From the NCBI GenBank assembly GCA_964249755.1, contig CAXUDB010000002.1:1054001-1118000 (forward strand): a stretch of 64,000 nucleotides of DNA. The letters run 5' to 3'. Numbering within the stretch: the stretch's first letter is position 1; each line of letters starts with the position of its first letter. Position numbers and translations under genes: made by a program. Origin of the DNA: Ilyomonas sp964249755 (GTDB lineage: Bacteria > Bacteroidota > Bacteroidia > Chitinophagales > Chitinophagaceae). Positions 62,413 to 64,000 of the stretch are shown piece after piece. The notes under the pieces were generated by a model, which ran no database searches, was not told the DNA's origin, and was given only the letters and a program-made list of their open reading frames with translations.

Positions 62413-64000
62413 ATGCGCTGTATGAAATGTTCTCTTTTTATTTTGCTGTTTTGTCCTTTCCTTTTATCGGCTCAAAAGGAAATTGCACTCTCGTCGCCGG
62501 ATGGTCAGCTTGTGTTCAACTTTAATATGAGCATGGCCAAACCTGCATACAGTGTGACTTATAAAGGCAAAACCCTTATACAGAATTCAACGCTCGAACT
62601 GGTGTTTGAAGACAGTTCATTCACAAAAAATCTAAAATGGGACAAGCCCGTTTACCGTGATACTGTTGAAGAATACAATTTGCTAACCGGCAAAACGAGC
62701 CACGTTAAAGAGCATTATAAAGAAGTGCTGATACCGTTTAGTGACGCCTCACAAAAAAGGATCAACATTAGGGTAAAAGCATTCGATGATGGGATTGCTT
62801 TTCGTTACGAATTTCCGCCGCAAAACAGCTGGCAATCTTATACTTTGCTGGATGAAAACACAAGCTTCGCCATAGCAGGCGATCCCGTCGTACATACGCT
62901 TATGTTCGGTACCTATACTTCTTCGCACGAAGGCATTTATCAAACTTTGCCACTGAGTAAAATAGTAGCAGATACCTTACTCGATATGCCTGCCTTATTC
63001 GAATTTCCGGGCGGTATTAATCTGGCGATTACAGAAGCATCACTGCGAAATTATGCAGGCATGTATTTGCGTAAGCAAAACGGTATTCTGGTCAGCCAAT
63101 TATCTCCTTTACCTAACCAAATAGCAATAAAAGTAAAAGCTGACCTGCCACACAAAACGCCCTGGCGTGTGATGCTTATCAGCGACAGGATAGGAGCTTT
63201 GATAGAGAGCAATATCATTACTACACTGAATGATCCCAGTCCAATCAGAGACTGGAGTTGGCTGAAGCCAGGTAAGACTACATTCCCGTGGTGGAATGGA
63301 AATGTGGTACCCGATACGATCAATGCACCGGGCAATAATTTTGTTACGAACCAATACTATGTAGATTTCTGTGCGAGGAATGGCATCGGATCGCATTCGG
63401 TGGTAGAGTATGGATTGCATCAATGGTACACCGATGATGGTACGGGTTTTCAGCCGGGCCCAAATCCCGATGTAACCAAACCGGTTCCGGGTCTCGACAT
63501 GAAAGAGATCTGTGATTATGCGCACAGCAAAGGCGTTGACGTTCGCGTATGGGTTCACTTCTATGCGCTGTATCCAAAGCTGGATACAGCTTTCTCTCAA
63601 TTTGAAAAATGGGGATTAAGCGGAATGATGGTTGATTTCATGGACCGTGACGACCAGGAAATGGTAAACATGCAGGAAGAGATTTTAGAGAAAGCAGCAA
63701 AGCATCATCTTCACATACAGTTTCATGGCGCTTATAAGCCCACGGGCTTGAGCCGCACGTATCCCAATGAGTTGACCCGCGAAGGCACCCGCAATTATGA
63801 AGTGGATAAATGGGACAACCAGGGTATATCTCCAGACCATGATATTACGATGCCATTTACGCGCGGGCTGGCGGGCGCCACCGATTATCATCTGGGTGGC
63901 TTTCGTGCTGTGCCGCAAAATAAATTCAGAGCGCAATATACCCGCCCGCTTATGCTGGGCACACGATGCCACATGCTGGCTATGTATGTGGTGCTGGAAA
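62413..64000 (+). CDS. GH97 glycoside hydrolase (alpha-glucosidase/galactosidase family), 5' part, truncated by the window edge
   Basis: An open frame to the right edge (529 codons). The start could also be the in-frame ATG at 62422 (MKCSLF). A signal peptide ends LLSAQ. The N-terminal beta-rich domain has IALSSPDGQLVFNFN. The TIM barrel has DVRVWVHFYAL, GLSGMMVDFMDRDDQ, IQFHGAYKPTGLSRTYPNE, the LTREGTRNYE segment and LAGATDYHLGGFR. The Asp in VDFMDRDDQ aligns by eye with the nucleophile of retaining GH97 members, so a retaining (alpha-galactosidase-like) mechanism is possible. The GH97 C-terminal domain is outside the window. Confidence 0.9.
   Translation, partial: MRCMKCSLFILLFCPFLLSAQKEIALSSPDGQLVFNFNMSMAKPAYSVTYKGKTLIQNSTLELVFEDSSFTKNLKWDKPVYRDTVEEYNLLTGKTSHVKEHYKEVLIPFSDASQKRINIRVKAFDDGIAFRYEFPPQNSWQSYTLLDENTSFAIAGDPVVHTLMFGTYTSSHEGIYQTLPLSKIVADTLLDMPALFEFPGGINLAITEASLRNYAGMYLRKQNGILVSQLSPLPNQIAIKVKADLPHKTPWRVMLISDRIGALIESNIITTLNDPSPIRDWSWLKPGKTTFPWWNGNVVPDTINAPGNNFVTNQYYVDFCARNGIGSHSVVEYGLHQWYTDDGTGFQPGPNPDVTKPVPGLDMKEICDYAHSKGVDVRVWVHFYALYPKLDTAFSQFEKWGLSGMMVDFMDRDDQEMVNMQEEILEKAAKHHLHIQFHGAYKPTGLSRTYPNELTREGTRNYEVDKWDNQGISPDHDITMPFTRGLAGATDYHLGGFRAVPQNKFRAQYTRPLMLGTRCHMLAMYVVLE

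Noticed and set aside
1..64000. CRISPR array, tRNA/rRNA gene, insertion sequence, prophage
   Set aside because: No repeat-spacer pattern, no cloverleaf-like GTTCRA-containing stretch, and no transposase, integrase or phage structural motif was seen on either strand.

Overview
The window reads as a chromosomal segment from a Bacteroidota bacterium, most likely near the Chitinophagaceae. The signs are a type IX secretion (T9SS) cargo and PorP/SprF pair, sorting-domain proteins, a fused MurF–alanine racemase, many lipoproteins with Bacteroidota-style lipoboxes, glycan-degrading families GH13, GH18, GH19, GH29 and GH97, and promoter-like TAnnTTTG/TTCG boxes in front of several genes. I found no rRNA, tRNA, CRISPR array, transposase, integrase or prophage, so the taxonomic placement is inference from gene content.

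Layout. 1-8.4 kb: an amylosucrase-like GH13 enzyme (cut by the left edge) with a sugar MFS carrier, a BON lipoprotein, a DUF1543 protein, a PPK2 polyphosphate kinase, an SDR with an AraC-type regulator, an AI-2E family exporter, a 39-residue membrane peptide, and an esterase/SGNH pair. 8.4-13.1 kb: purL, hldD, a small antitoxin-like gene with a decayed Doc toxin pseudogene, and proC. 13.5-20.5 kb: a 1615-residue PKD-repeat T9SS type B cargo, its probable PorP/SprF partner, and a protein that is almost only a T9SS type A sorting domain. 20.6-28.1 kb: murF-alr, a GH29 fucosidase, lspA, hemF (3' end entering a repeat arm) and a GntP permease. 28.1-37.5 kb: LD-carboxypeptidase, two lipoproteins, a Crp/Fnr regulator divergent from a large tricorn-like protease, a Tat-exported sugar isomerase-like protein, and YciI-like and NTF2-like proteins.

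37.5-41.9 kb: a compact three-gene minus-strand operon: a metal-dependent (M19-like) hydrolase, a large membrane protein of unknown function, and a leaderless amidase + GH19 protein. This is the best candidate for an undescribed system. 42.3-46.2 kb: a membrane protein, two tandem 6-pyruvoyl-tetrahydropterin-synthase/QueD paralogs overlapping folE, a short repeat protein, and comB. 46.2-53 kb: a DUF3052/YdeI fusion, an M48 lipoprotein protease, a DUF3606 protein, miaE with an unknown upstream gene, and a GH18 chitinase behind a 728-residue secreted protein with a possible caspase-clan C-terminus. 53.4-64 kb: a two-component system, a 4-TM protein, an NlpC/P60 lipoprotein, an M1 aminopeptidase, a 42-bp minisatellite, lipoprotein MsrA, an acyltransferase, hutI, a small coiled-coil membrane protein, and a GH97 glycosidase cut by the right edge.

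Most of the window is housekeeping metabolism mixed with envelope and glycan or peptide turnover. Functions are assigned from motifs read by eye; no database search was run.
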